Part shown: positions 25,984 to 34,060 of the stretch, one piece after another | Layout of the letters: each line of letters begins with the position of its first letter | How positions within the stretch are numbered: the stretch's first letter is position 1 | DNA from: CAYTLW01 sp964438735 | Lineage (GTDB): Bacteria > Myxococcota_A > UBA9042 | DNA length: 64,000 bases | Assembly: GCA_964438735.1 (NCBI GenBank) | Contig: CAYTLW010000018.1 | Span: forward strand, 24,827 to 88,826 | Reading direction: 5' to 3' | Made by a program: the position numbers and the translations under genes | The notes under the pieces: model-generated | Databases searched by the model: none | Told to the model about the DNA's origin: nothing | The model's input: only the letters and a program-made list of their open reading frames with translations

Positions 25984-26799
25984 CTACGGTGGGGTTGCGG
26001 GATGAAAGAGGATCTGACCATCGACCTTGAACGCACCGATGCGGCGTTGCCCGGCAGCGGAGGTCAGCCAGTCGACCAGCCTGCGGACATCGACGCCGGC
26101 GGGCGTGTTCTCCGCCGCGACCGGGATGATGCCGTAGTGGTTGCGCAGCCCGGCATCTCCCTGGACCAGGATCTCGAGCTCCAGTCGCGCCTTGAAGGCC
26201 AGCCAGGTGCCGCGATCGGCCAGCACGTAGGCGCGCTTGTTGTCGGCCAGCAGCAGACAACCGCCCATCCCCTGACCCGCCTCCAGGTAGAAGGACTCGC
26301 CCTTGGGCGGCCCATCGACCGCCGCCCAGAGCGCCAGCTCCCGGATGTGGGTGCCCGAGTCATCGCCCCGGGACACAAAGGCGGCCCGCGCGGTGCGGAT
26401 GCTCGCGAAGGCGGCGGTCACATCGGTCTGCCCACGAATTCCGGCCGGGTCTGTCGCCGGGCCGAGCAGTACGAAGTCGTTGAACATGACGTCACGACGA
26501 AAGGCGCCGTGACCGGCGGCCACAAAGGCGTCTTCCCGTTGACGGGCATGCACCAGCAGTACATCCGCATCGCCGCGACGCCCCAGGGCCAGGGCCTGAC
26601 CGGTGCCCACGGCGATGACGTCCACCTGGATGCCGCTCTCCTGTTGAAAGGCCCCCATCAGGTCGCCAAGCAAACCCGAGTTGTCGGTGCTGGTGGTGGT
26701 GGCGAGGCGAATGCGGCGGGTCTTGTCGCACGCGGACAGGGCGAGGAGGGCCGCGAGGGCGAGCAAGAGGAGCGAGGAGGTGGTCACGCGGCGTGGCAT
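25984..26799 (-). CDS. tupA: Tungstate-binding lipoprotein
   Basis: 271 residues. Signal peptide II with lipobox Cys24 (LLALSACDK). The mature N-terminus LATTTSTDNSGLL is the diagnostic TupA oxyanion-binding segment (TTTS), followed by VGTGQALALGRRGDADVLLVHAR and FVSRGDDSGTHIRE, which also line the anion pocket. TupA proteins favour tungstate over molybdate. Tungstate would feed molybdopterin enzymes such as formate dehydrogenase or aldehyde oxidoreductase, none of which is in the window. Confidence 0.92.
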   Translation of the reverse strand: MPRRVTTSSLLLLALAALLALSACDKTRRIRLATTTSTDNSGLLGDLMGAFQQESGIQVDVIAVGTGQALALGRRGDADVLLVHARQREDAFVAAGHGAFRRDVMFNDFVLLGPATDPAGIRGQTDVTAAFASIRTARAAFVSRGDDSGTHIRELALWAAVDGPPKGESFYLEAGQGMGGCLLLADNKRAYVLADRGTWLAFKARLELEILVQGDAGLRNHYGIIPVAAENTPAGVDVRRLVDWLTSAAGQRRIGAFKVDGQILFHPATPP

Positions 26800-26865
26800 T
26801 GGCGATTGGTAGCCTGAGTGACGTTTGGGAGCAAGGGCACGTTTGGCGGCTGGCGGGCCTCCAGG

Positions 26866-26905
26866 CCATCGGCCATACTGCCCGCCGGGGGGCAGTTGGC
26901 GATGG
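26866..26905 (+). promoter_or_regulatory. Hairpin enclosing the ribosome site and start codon of the UbiA gene
   Basis: A 16-bp imperfect stem: CCATCG (26866-26871) with CGATGG (26900-26905); CCA with TGG; and ACTGCCC (26877-26883) with GGGCAGT (26890-26896), around a 6-base GCCGGG loop. Only two single-base bulges interrupt it, both on the 5' arm. The ATG at 26902-26904 and the G-rich ribosome site lie in the 3' arm, so folding should block translation. It could be a translational switch, perhaps ligand- or temperature-responsive, or tuned by upstream translation. Confidence 0.45.
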
Positions 26906-27765
26906 CGGAACCGGTGCAGCAGACGCGATCCAGGACCAACTGGAACGTCGCGTTGCGGGCGCTGCGGCCTGGCCAGTGGCGGCACTTCCTGGCGCTGCCG
27001 CTGGCGGGCCAGGGCACGCTCCTGCTGACAGACACCGGCTCCGCGTTTGGCGCCGCCGCTGCAGGCGCGCTGGTCGCTGCGGGTTGCCTGGCCTGGGCCT
27101 ACGGGCTCAACGCCATCACCGACCGGGAGCAGGATCGCTCATCGGCCAAGAACCCGTTGGTGGGCATCGCACCGGGCGCCGAACTCTCTGGCCTGCTGTT
27201 GTTCATCGCGGTGCTGGCCATCGCGCTCGCCGCGCACCTGGGCGGCTGGACCCTGAGCGCTGCGCTGGTCTCCTTGAGCGCAGGTTCGATCTACAGCGCG
27301 GGGCCGCGTCTCAAGGCGCTGCCGGGCCTGGGCACGGGGATCAACGCGCTCATCTTCGCCCCTTTGCCGCTGATGGGCGCTCCCTTCACCGCCTGGTCCT
27401 GGCCACCGCTGGCGGCGCTGGTGGCCGTCTTCGTCGCCCTGCTCTGCCACAATCAGCTCCTGCATGAGCTGGCCGACGCCGGTGAAGACACCGCCGCAGC
27501 CGTACACACCACCGCCGCCCGGCTGGGCGCCAGCGCCGCCGCAGTGCTGGGCGCGCTCCTGGCCGTCGCCGCCGCCCTTGTGGCGTGTCCGGGCCAATCC
27601 ATGGCTGTTGCAGGGGTCGCCATCGCGGGGCTGGTGATCAGCAGCGTCTGGCTCTTCCGTGCCCGTTCCGGCGACCCTGTGACGTTGCGTCGAAGCCATC
27701 GGTGGCTGGCGATGGCTTGCGGCGTGTCGCTGGAGATCGCCGCCCTCTTCGGGAGCGCAGGATGA
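26902..27765 (+). CDS. UbiA-family prenyltransferase-like membrane protein
   Basis: 287 residues from the ATG at 26902 (MAEPVQQTRS), preceded by a G-rich ribosome site inside a hairpin; a GTG at 26818 in the same frame is possible. About eight or nine membrane helices. The first Asp-rich motif NAITDREQD (residues 70-78) is a proper NxxxDxxxD metal/pyrophosphate site; the second motif reads HELADAGEDTAAAVHTTAARLG, with the DxxxD form kept. It joins a prenyl chain to an aromatic or other acceptor in the membrane. Overlaps the radical-SAM gene by 4 bases (ATGA), so the two probably act in one pathway, which I cannot name. Confidence 0.85.
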   Translation: MAEPVQQTRSRTNWNVALRALRPGQWRHFLALPLAGQGTLLLTDTGSAFGAAAAGALVAAGCLAWAYGLNAITDREQDRSSAKNPLVGIAPGAELSGLLLFIAVLAIALAAHLGGWTLSAALVSLSAGSIYSAGPRLKALPGLGTGINALIFAPLPLMGAPFTAWSWPPLAALVAVFVALLCHNQLLHELADAGEDTAAAVHTTAARLGASAAAVLGALLAVAAALVACPGQSMAVAGVAIAGLVISSVWLFRARSGDPVTLRRSHRWLAMACGVSLEIAALFGSAG

Positions 27766-28775
27766 GCGGCCGAGCACGGGCGGCACGGGACACGCTCAGC
27801 CGCGGACTGCGCATCGCCTCGACCCTGGCCAGCGGCCGACCGACGCCGCTGTCCATCACCTTCATCCTCACCCATCGCTGCAACCTGCGTTGCCAGTACT
27901 GCGACGTGCCTGCGGCCGCCGACCTGGAGATGGACACCGCGGCCTTTGAGCGCGCCATCGACCAGCTGCTGGCCGCCGGCATGGTGCGGGCCAGCTTCAG
28001 CGGCGGCGAGGCGTTGTTGCGCGACGACGCGCCGGCGCTCCTCGCCAGGGCCCACGCCGGCGGGGCGATGACGTCGCTCAATACCAATGGCTGGCTGGCC
28101 GACGGGCAGTTGGAGGCGTTGGCGCCGGTCCTGGACCAGTTGATGGTCTCCATGGACGGCCCGGCCGCGATTCATGACCGGGTACGCGGCAAGGCAGGCG
28201 GTCATGCTCGCGCCCTGCAGACCCTGATTCAGGGCCGCGAGCTGGGCATCGCCACCTCCTCCATCGCCGTGCTCGGTCCCTGGAACGTCGACCACCTGGA
28301 CGAGATCCTGCAAAGCGCCGCCGAACACGGCTACTGGGCCTACGTGCAGCCGGCTATGGTCAGCTGCTTCGATGGTCGCAAGGGGCTGCAGCCGGCGCTG
28401 TCAAACGCGGCGCTGGCAGGCATCGCCGATCGACTTGATCTGGCCCGAAGACAGGGCCTGCCCGTGGGGGCGTCTCCCGGGTTCGTCGACCTGCTACGCC
28501 GTGCACCCGTATTCGGCGATTGCAGTCGGTGCCAGGCCGGTCGCCGCTTCGCTACGGTGATGCCAGAGGGCCACATCGTGCCCTGCCACCTGCAGACCGC
28601 TATCGGCGGCTGGCCCGACGGTCGCGAGCAGGGCTTCGACGTCGCGTTCCAGCAACTGGCCGCGCCGCTGCAAGGACCCGGCTGCGCCATCGCGCCCTAC
28701 CAGGAGGCGGACATGGTGCTTCGCCTGGAGCCGCGGGCGGTGGGGGCGGCGTTGATGCGTCTTCGCGGTGTTTGA
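27762..28775 (+). CDS. Radical SAM enzyme with SPASM/twitch-type C-terminus
   Basis: 337 residues. The cluster motif CNLRCQYC (Cys40, 44, 47) binds the SAM-cleaving 4Fe-4S cluster; SFSGGEALLR supplies the GGE motif for SAM; MVSMDGPAAIHDRVRG follows as in MoaA/PqqE enzymes. Near the end CSRCQAGRRFATVMPEGHIVPC matches a SPASM-like half, so an auxiliary cluster is likely. Coupled to the UbiA gene; no precursor peptide is seen, so the substrate may be a small molecule or lipid rather than a RiPP. Confidence 0.9.
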   Translation: MSGRARAARDTLSRGLRIASTLASGRPTPLSITFILTHRCNLRCQYCDVPAAADLEMDTAAFERAIDQLLAAGMVRASFSGGEALLRDDAPALLARAHAGGAMTSLNTNGWLADGQLEALAPVLDQLMVSMDGPAAIHDRVRGKAGGHARALQTLIQGRELGIATSSIAVLGPWNVDHLDEILQSAAEHGYWAYVQPAMVSCFDGRKGLQPALSNAALAGIADRLDLARRQGLPVGASPGFVDLLRRAPVFGDCSRCQAGRRFATVMPEGHIVPCHLQTAIGGWPDGREQGFDVAFQQLAAPLQGPGCAIAPYQEADMVLRLEPRAVGAALMRLRGV

Positions 28776-28782
28776 CGATTCT

Positions 28783-30069
28783 TCAGGCCAGGCGAGCGAG
28801 CCAGTAGCGCTTCTTGCCCACCTTGATGACCGCGAGCCGGCCGTCGATCAGGCCATCGCGGCTGTACGTGTCGCTGATGGCGTTGCCGGGTACGACGCCG
28901 TTGATGCGTACGCTGCCGGCGCGCAGGGCTTTCTTCGCTTCGCCGTTGCTTTTGAAGGGCCGACCATCGCCGACCAGCCAGGTGCGCAGGGCCCAGTCGC
29001 TGGCGGCGAGTTCGCCTTCGGGCAGGTTGACCGAGGGTACGTCGGCGAATATTTCCTCGAGCGTCGCCGAATCCACGCCCTGCACGTCGCCCGTGAACAG
29101 GATCTGGGTCGCCCGCTGAGCCTGGGCCAGCCCGTCGGCGCCGTGCACCAGGGCGGTGACCTCTTCGGCCAGGCGACGCTGGGCCTGGCGGCGATGGGGG
29201 GCGTCGGCATGCTCGGTCTCGATGGCGACGATCTCCTCCTGGGTCAGGAAGGAGAAGTAACGCAGGTAGGGTCCGGCTTCGGCGTCGTCGACGTTGATCC
29301 AGAACTGGTAGAAGGCGTAGGGCGAGGTCAGGTTCGGGTCCAGCCAGACGTTGCCTTCTTCGGTCTTGCCGAACTTGGTGCCCGCCTTGGATGTGATCAG
29401 GGGCGAGGTGACGCCGAAAGGCGGCAATCCGGTCAGCCCATGACGGCGGATCAGGTCGATGCCCGAGACGATGTTGCCCCATTGATCGGAGCCGCCCAGC
29501 TGCCCCTGACAGCCGTGATCGCGGTACAGGACCATGAAGTCGTAGGCCTGCAGCAGCATATAGCTGAACTCGGTGAACGAGATGCCCTGCTCGCGGTTGT
29601 CCAGCCGGGTGCGCACCGAGTCGCGCTGGATCATCGCGTTGACCGAGAAGTGCTTGCCGATGTCGCGCAGGAAGGTCAGCAGGCCCGTCGGTCCGAGCCA
29701 GTCCAGGTTGTCGACCACCCTGGCCGCTGCGGGACCGTCGAAGTCCAGGAATCGACTGAGCTGGTCACCGATGGCCACCGCGTTGGCGCGCAGTTCGGTC
29801 TCGCCCAGCAACGTGCGCTCCTGGGACTTGCCGCTGGGGTCGCCGACCATGCCCGTGCCGCCGCCGACCAGGGCGATGGGCGTGTGGCCGGCCAGCTGCA
29901 GGCGGCGCAGGTTCAGGATCGGCAGCAGCGAGCCTACGTGCAGGCTGACGCCGGTGGGGTCGAAGCCGATGTAGGCGCTGGTGGGCTGGCTGAAGGCGGT
30001 GCGTGCCACCGCTTCGTCGGTGACCTGGTGACAGAGACCGCGCCAGGACAGCTCGTCGATCAGGTTCAT
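28783..30069 (-). CDS. tyrS: Tyrosyl-tRNA synthetase
   Basis: 428 residues, bacterial TyrRS. Class I signature HVGS for HIGH (FDPTGVSLHVGSLLPILNL), the tyrosine pocket (SYMLLQAYDFMVLYRDHGC, QLGGSDQWGNI), KFGKTEEGNVW for KMSKS, and a C-terminal S4 RNA-binding domain (AKKALRAGSVRINGVV). ATG at 30069 overlaps the upstream lipoprotein stop (ATGA). Confidence 0.97.
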   Translation of the reverse strand: MNLIDELSWRGLCHQVTDEAVARTAFSQPTSAYIGFDPTGVSLHVGSLLPILNLRRLQLAGHTPIALVGGGTGMVGDPSGKSQERTLLGETELRANAVAIGDQLSRFLDFDGPAAARVVDNLDWLGPTGLLTFLRDIGKHFSVNAMIQRDSVRTRLDNREQGISFTEFSYMLLQAYDFMVLYRDHGCQGQLGGSDQWGNIVSGIDLIRRHGLTGLPPFGVTSPLITSKAGTKFGKTEEGNVWLDPNLTSPYAFYQFWINVDDAEAGPYLRYFSFLTQEEIVAIETEHADAPHRRQAQRRLAEEVTALVHGADGLAQAQRATQILFTGDVQGVDSATLEEIFADVPSVNLPEGELAASDWALRTWLVGDGRPFKSNGEAKKALRAGSVRINGVVPGNAISDTYSRDGLIDGRLAVIKVGKKRYWLARLA

Positions 30070-31001
30070 TTGCTCGCCTTGTCCGTCTTGGCCGCAGCCA
30101 CCACGAGTTTGAAGGTCAGCGCCGTCTCGCCCTCTTCGGGCGGAGCCAGGACCAGGTAGGTGCCCGCCTCGGCGGGTCGCCAGCTGGATGTGCCGGCATC
30201 ATCCCAGCTCAACACCTCGCCGAAGCCCATCTGGTCGTTGTAGATCACGGCGAAAGGCAGCTTGTGGGCGCCCTTCTTCTTGCCGGTATTGTCCACGTCG
30301 ACCGCGCTCAGGGTGACCGGCTGGTTGGCGACCAGGGCCTTGTCGCTGCGCAGCTCCACATCGCCGCCCTTGTTGCGGCTGCGGTTGGTCAAGCCGGAGA
30401 CGCCCGGTCCCATGACCTCCGGCAGGGCACCCTTGATGACCACGGGCGTGGAGATGGTGTGCAGCGCGCCGCTGCCGGCGGGGGATAGCACCACGATCAT
30501 GGCGTGGTCGCCGCCTTCTCGGGGCAGGAAGGTCACCTTGCGGGCGTCGGCTCCTTCGGCCACCCGGCCGTCGCCCTTGGCGTAGATCGCCTGGCGCATG
30601 TCGCGGGCGACCAGGAACGCGTGCACATCCACCCCGGCCACCTTGTCCAGGTTGCCTACGGGCCGGTCATCGGGACTCAGCGCGGTGACGTAGACCGTGT
30701 TCCGCTCCAGGGCGATCGGCTGGCTGAGGGATTCGCCTTTCTCGTTGGCGAATCCGGACGTGAGCTTGTAGCCGGCGGCCGATTCAGACTGCGGGCCCAG
30801 GTAGCGCTCGGGCGGTGTGGGTGCAGGCGCGGCTGCGGCGGCTGGGGTGGCCGCTGCAGGCGTGGGGGCCGCAGGTTCGGCTGCCGGCTCCGGGGTGGTC
30901 GGGGCGGGGGCGGGTTTTTCGGCCTTGCTGCAGCCCTTGCAGCCCGTTTGCAACAGGGCGAACGCGAGGAGGGCGATCGTCGCCAGTCGAGTGATTGCCA
31001 T
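30066..31001 (-). CDS. Lipoprotein with Ala/Pro-rich linker
   Basis: 311 residues. Lipobox Cys21 (LLQTGCKGC). A low-complexity Ala/Pro/Thr/Glu linker (about residues 28-65) tethers two probable beta-sandwich domains. The second, after about residue 200, has an ending (STYLVLAPPEEGE-like context, ALTFKLVV) typical of Ig- or gel-like periplasmic domains. Function unknown. Sits between yebC and tyrS in one direction, translationally coupled to tyrS. Confidence 0.75.
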   Translation of the reverse strand: MAITRLATIALLAFALLQTGCKGCSKAEKPAPAPTTPEPAAEPAAPTPAAATPAAAAAPAPTPPERYLGPQSESAAGYKLTSGFANEKGESLSQPIALERNTVYVTALSPDDRPVGNLDKVAGVDVHAFLVARDMRQAIYAKGDGRVAEGADARKVTFLPREGGDHAMIVVLSPAGSGALHTISTPVVIKGALPEVMGPGVSGLTNRSRNKGGDVELRSDKALVANQPVTLSAVDVDNTGKKKGAHKLPFAVIYNDQMGFGEVLSWDDAGTSSWRPAEAGTYLVLAPPEEGETALTFKLVVAAAKTDKASK

Positions 31002-31065
31002 GGTGGGATCCCCGGAGTCTGGGCGCACAGCGGCGCCATGAAGTTCGAAAGCGTTGATGGCGAGC

Positions 31066-31818
31066 CTACTCGGCCTCGAGCACGGCCGCCGTGTCGTCGT
31101 CGATGTCGAAGTTCGACCAGACGTTCTGCACATCATCGAGGTCTTCGATCTTCTCGATCAGGCGTACGGCCTTCATGGCGTCCTTGCCGTTGAGTTCCAC
31201 CGTCAGCGAGGCCACCTGGGCGACCTCCGCCTGCAGCACCTTGACGCCGGCGGCCTGCAGGCGTTCGCTGACATCGTCGACCTCGCCGGGGTCCGCGGTG
31301 ACCGTCCAATCGGTCCCCTCGCCTTCGATGTCAGCGGCGCCGGCATCCAGCGCGGCCATCATCAGATCCTCTTCGTCCATCTCTTGCAGCTGCACCTGGA
31401 TCTGGCCGACCTTGCTGAACAGGTAGGAGACCGCACCCTGCGTAGCCAGGTTGCCACCCCACTTGGAGAAGGCGTGCCGCACCTCACCGATCGTACGGTT
31501 GCGATTGTCGGTCAGGGTCTCGACCAGGATGGCCACGCCGCCGGGCCCATAACCTTCGTACGTGATGTCGTCGTAGTTCACACCCTCGAGGTCGCCGGTA
31601 CCCTTGGCGATGGCCCGATCTGATGTGTTCTTGGGCATATTCGCCGAACGCGCGTTGTTCAACGCCGTGCGCAGGCGTGGGTTGGACTCGGGGTCACCGC
31701 CGCCCATGCGGGCTGCGACCACGATCTCACGGATGATCTTGGTGAAGGCCTTGCCCCGCGCAGCGTCGGTCTTGCCCTTCTTGTGCTTGATCGTGCTCCA
31801 TTTATTGTGACCACTCAT
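31066..31818 (-). CDS. yebC: YebC/PmpR-family protein
   Basis: 250 residues. Start MSGHNKWSTIKHKKGKTDAA is invariant in the family, fixing the ATG at 31818. Next come ARMGGGDPESNPRLRTAL, NMPKNTSDRAIAKGTG, and YEGYGPGGVAILVETLTDN. YebC proteins act as transcriptional regulators and, as shown more recently, help ribosomes translate proline runs, which is notable beside a tonB with 12 consecutive prolines. Confidence 0.96.
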   Translation of the reverse strand: MSGHNKWSTIKHKKGKTDAARGKAFTKIIREIVVAARMGGGDPESNPRLRTALNNARSANMPKNTSDRAIAKGTGDLEGVNYDDITYEGYGPGGVAILVETLTDNRNRTIGEVRHAFSKWGGNLATQGAVSYLFSKVGQIQVQLQEMDEEDLMMAALDAGAADIEGEGTDWTVTADPGEVDDVSERLQAAGVKVLQAEVAQVASLTVELNGKDAMKAVRLIEKIEDLDDVQNVWSNFDIDDDTAAVLEAE

Positions 31819-31956
31819 GTGTCTTACCCCGTTCGCTGGTAGCCCATCGGGGGGTAGCATGGTTGCTGGCCGGCGACAAACCGCGATTGACGCCGACAAG
31901 GTGGCGGTCTACATCTGCGCCCGCCAGCGGCAGCGGAACGCCGCCTGGAGGCCAAC

Positions 31957-33240
31957 GTGAACGAATCCAGGACTGCACCTTTCGAGCAGATCGCTCGAAC
32001 GCCATCGCATCTGCGCCTGGAGGCCGCACGGCCGCGCATCGAGTCGGCGCTGGGTGCCCTGCGGCGCGGCGAACCAATCTGCCTGGTCGAAGACGTCGAG
32101 GCCGGCGCGTCGGTCTTCGCCGTCATGGCCAGCGCTCGCGCCACCGCCGAGCGGATCAACCACCTGGTGGACATGGCCCGGGGCATCGTCGGCGCGACGG
32201 TCTCCGACGAACGCGCCAACACCCTCGATCTGCCCGAGCAACAGCGCCGCCGTGCGCCGGTTCCCATGCCCCGCTACGCCATCAGCGTCGAGGCCGCTGT
32301 CGGCGTCTCCACCGGCATCTCGGCGGCGGATCGGGCGCGCACCATCGAGGCGTTGGCCGATCCGGCGACCACCGCCACGGACCTGGTCCGACCCGGGCAC
32401 GTGATGCCGATCCGCATCGCACCGCTGGGCTGTCTGCGGCGACCTTATGGCAGCGAGGCGGCGCACGACCTGGTGCGGATCGTCGGCATCGGCGGCGGCG
32501 CCACACTCAGCCACGTCATCGAGGGCGTGCAGGAAGTTCAGCCGGCCGAGGCCGAGGCGTGGGCCCTGGCGCGTGGCTGGCCGATGATACGGGTCAGCGA
32601 CGTCATCGTCTGGCGAGCCACCCACGAATTGCTGGTCCGAGCCGCCGGCGAAGGCGAGGTCGACACCGAGCACGGCCGCTTCCTGCTGCGCGTATACGAA
32701 AATGATCTCGACCGAAGCGCCCACCTGGCGTTGATCCGTGAGCCCGTGGCGGGCCACCTGCCAGCGCCGCTGGTCCGCATTCACAGCCAATGCCTCACCG
32801 GTGACGCGCTGGGCTCCAAGCGATGCGACTGCGGCGAACAGCTGCGCATGTCCCTGGCGGCCATCGACCGCGCTGGCCGTGGCGTGGTGGTCTACATGAG
32901 CCAGGAAGGTCGCGGCATCGGCCTGACCAACAAGATCCGCGCCTACGCCCTGCAGGACGGGGGCGTCGACACGGTCGAAGCCAACGTCAAGCTGGGGTTC
33001 GCCGCCGATCAGCGAGACTACGCCGTCGCCGGCCAGATCCTGCGCCACATGGGCGTCGCCCGGGTCCGCCTGATGACCAACAACCCCGAGAAGGTCGCGG
33101 CCATGATCCGGCTGGGAATCGACGTGGTCGAGCGGGTGCCGGTGGTCGTGCCCGCCAACGCCGACAACGAGCGCTACCTGCGGACCAAGCTCGAGCGCAT
33201 GGGCCACCTGCTCGACACCGGCGACGAACCAGTCGGGTAG
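31957..33240 (+). CDS. ribA: GTP cyclohydrolase II with a degenerate DHBP-synthase domain
   Basis: 427 residues, GTG start with TGGAGG upstream. The C-terminal half is a sound RibA: zinc site CLTGDALGSKRCDCGEQLR, VVVYMSQEGRGIGLTNKI, and RLMTNNPEKVAAM; it opens GTP to the first riboflavin intermediate. The N-terminal half is colinear with RibB (TGISAADRARTIEAL, RPGHVMPIR kept), but the acidic DDEDRENEG motif is replaced by VEDVEAGAS and the HTEA metal site by YGSEA. DHBP synthase activity is therefore probably lost, and a separate ribB should exist elsewhere. No FMN riboswitch is evident upstream. Confidence 0.9.
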   Translation: MNESRTAPFEQIARTPSHLRLEAARPRIESALGALRRGEPICLVEDVEAGASVFAVMASARATAERINHLVDMARGIVGATVSDERANTLDLPEQQRRRAPVPMPRYAISVEAAVGVSTGISAADRARTIEALADPATTATDLVRPGHVMPIRIAPLGCLRRPYGSEAAHDLVRIVGIGGGATLSHVIEGVQEVQPAEAEAWALARGWPMIRVSDVIVWRATHELLVRAAGEGEVDTEHGRFLLRVYENDLDRSAHLALIREPVAGHLPAPLVRIHSQCLTGDALGSKRCDCGEQLRMSLAAIDRAGRGVVVYMSQEGRGIGLTNKIRAYALQDGGVDTVEANVKLGFAADQRDYAVAGQILRHMGVARVRLMTNNPEKVAAMIRLGIDVVERVPVVVPANADNERYLRTKLERMGHLLDTGDEPVG

Positions 33241-33327
33241 GCCACAGGTGGCGACGTTGACGGAGGCGCGCGATTTCGCGAGAGTACGCGCCCGAACCCT
33301 GCCGCAGCGCAGCAGTGGGAGGCCCCC

Positions 33328-34053
33328 TTGGCCAGCACGAGCGAAAGCCCCGATCTCAGCGTCGTGATCCCCTGCTACAACGAGGAGGCCATCCTCTGGA
33401 GCGCAGTCGCAGAGCTCGTCGAGGGCCTGCGCGAGATGGGGCGCTCCTTCGAGGTGCTCGTCTCCGAGAACGGCTCCAAGGACGACACGCGAGCCATCGC
33501 CGCCAAGCTGGGGCGCGCCTTTGACGAGGTGCGGGCGCTGGAGAGCGACGAGCCCAACTACGGCCTGGCCCTGCGCCGCGGCATCCTCGCCGCCCAGGGC
33601 ACCTACGTGCTCTGCGAAGAGATCGATCTCTGCGATCTGGACTTCCATCGGCGCGCCCTGGCCATCCTGGACGCCGGCGACGCCGACATGGTGGTGGGCT
33701 CCAAGGCCCATCGCGACGCCAACGATCAACGCCCCGTGGTACGGCGCGCGGCGACGCAGGTGATCAACGGCCTGCTGCGCGTGATGCTGGGCTTCAAGGG
33801 CACCGATACCCATGGCCTCAAGGCGTTCCGCCGCGATCGCTTGATGGCCACGGTGGATCGCTGTGTGGTCGACAAGGACCTCTTCGCCAGCGAGTTGGTG
33901 ATCCGGGCCGAGCGTTACGACGTGCGCGTGGTGGAGATCCCGATCCAGATCCACGAGAAGCGACCGCCGAGCATCCACCTCTTCCGGCGCGTACCCAACG
34001 TGCTGCGCAACCTGGCGCGGCTGGTCTACGTGATCCGCATTCGCAACCGCTGA
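33328..34053 (+). CDS. Family 2 glycosyltransferase
   Basis: 241 residues. A TTG start at 33328 fits a GTGGGAGG ribosome site 6-13 bases upstream. GT-A fold marks: LSVVIPCYNEEAIL, VLVSENGSKDDT, NYGLALRRGILAAQGTYVL, VVGSKAHR and a final TDTHGLKAFRRDRL. Soluble, DPM1-like. Starts a plus-strand set with a polysaccharide deacetylase, YqeY and a GT4 enzyme, suggesting an envelope or exopolysaccharide role. Confidence 0.88.
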   Translation: MASTSESPDLSVVIPCYNEEAILWSAVAELVEGLREMGRSFEVLVSENGSKDDTRAIAAKLGRAFDEVRALESDEPNYGLALRRGILAAQGTYVLCEEIDLCDLDFHRRALAILDAGDADMVVGSKAHRDANDQRPVVRRAATQVINGLLRVMLGFKGTDTHGLKAFRRDRLMATVDRCVVDKDLFASELVIRAERYDVRVVEIPIQIHEKRPPSIHLFRRVPNVLRNLARLVYVIRIRNR

Positions 34054-34060
34054 GGTGATC

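Noticed and set aside
31819..31956. FMN riboswitch upstream of ribA
   Set aside because: The conserved RFN-element blocks could not be found in the 138-base gap.
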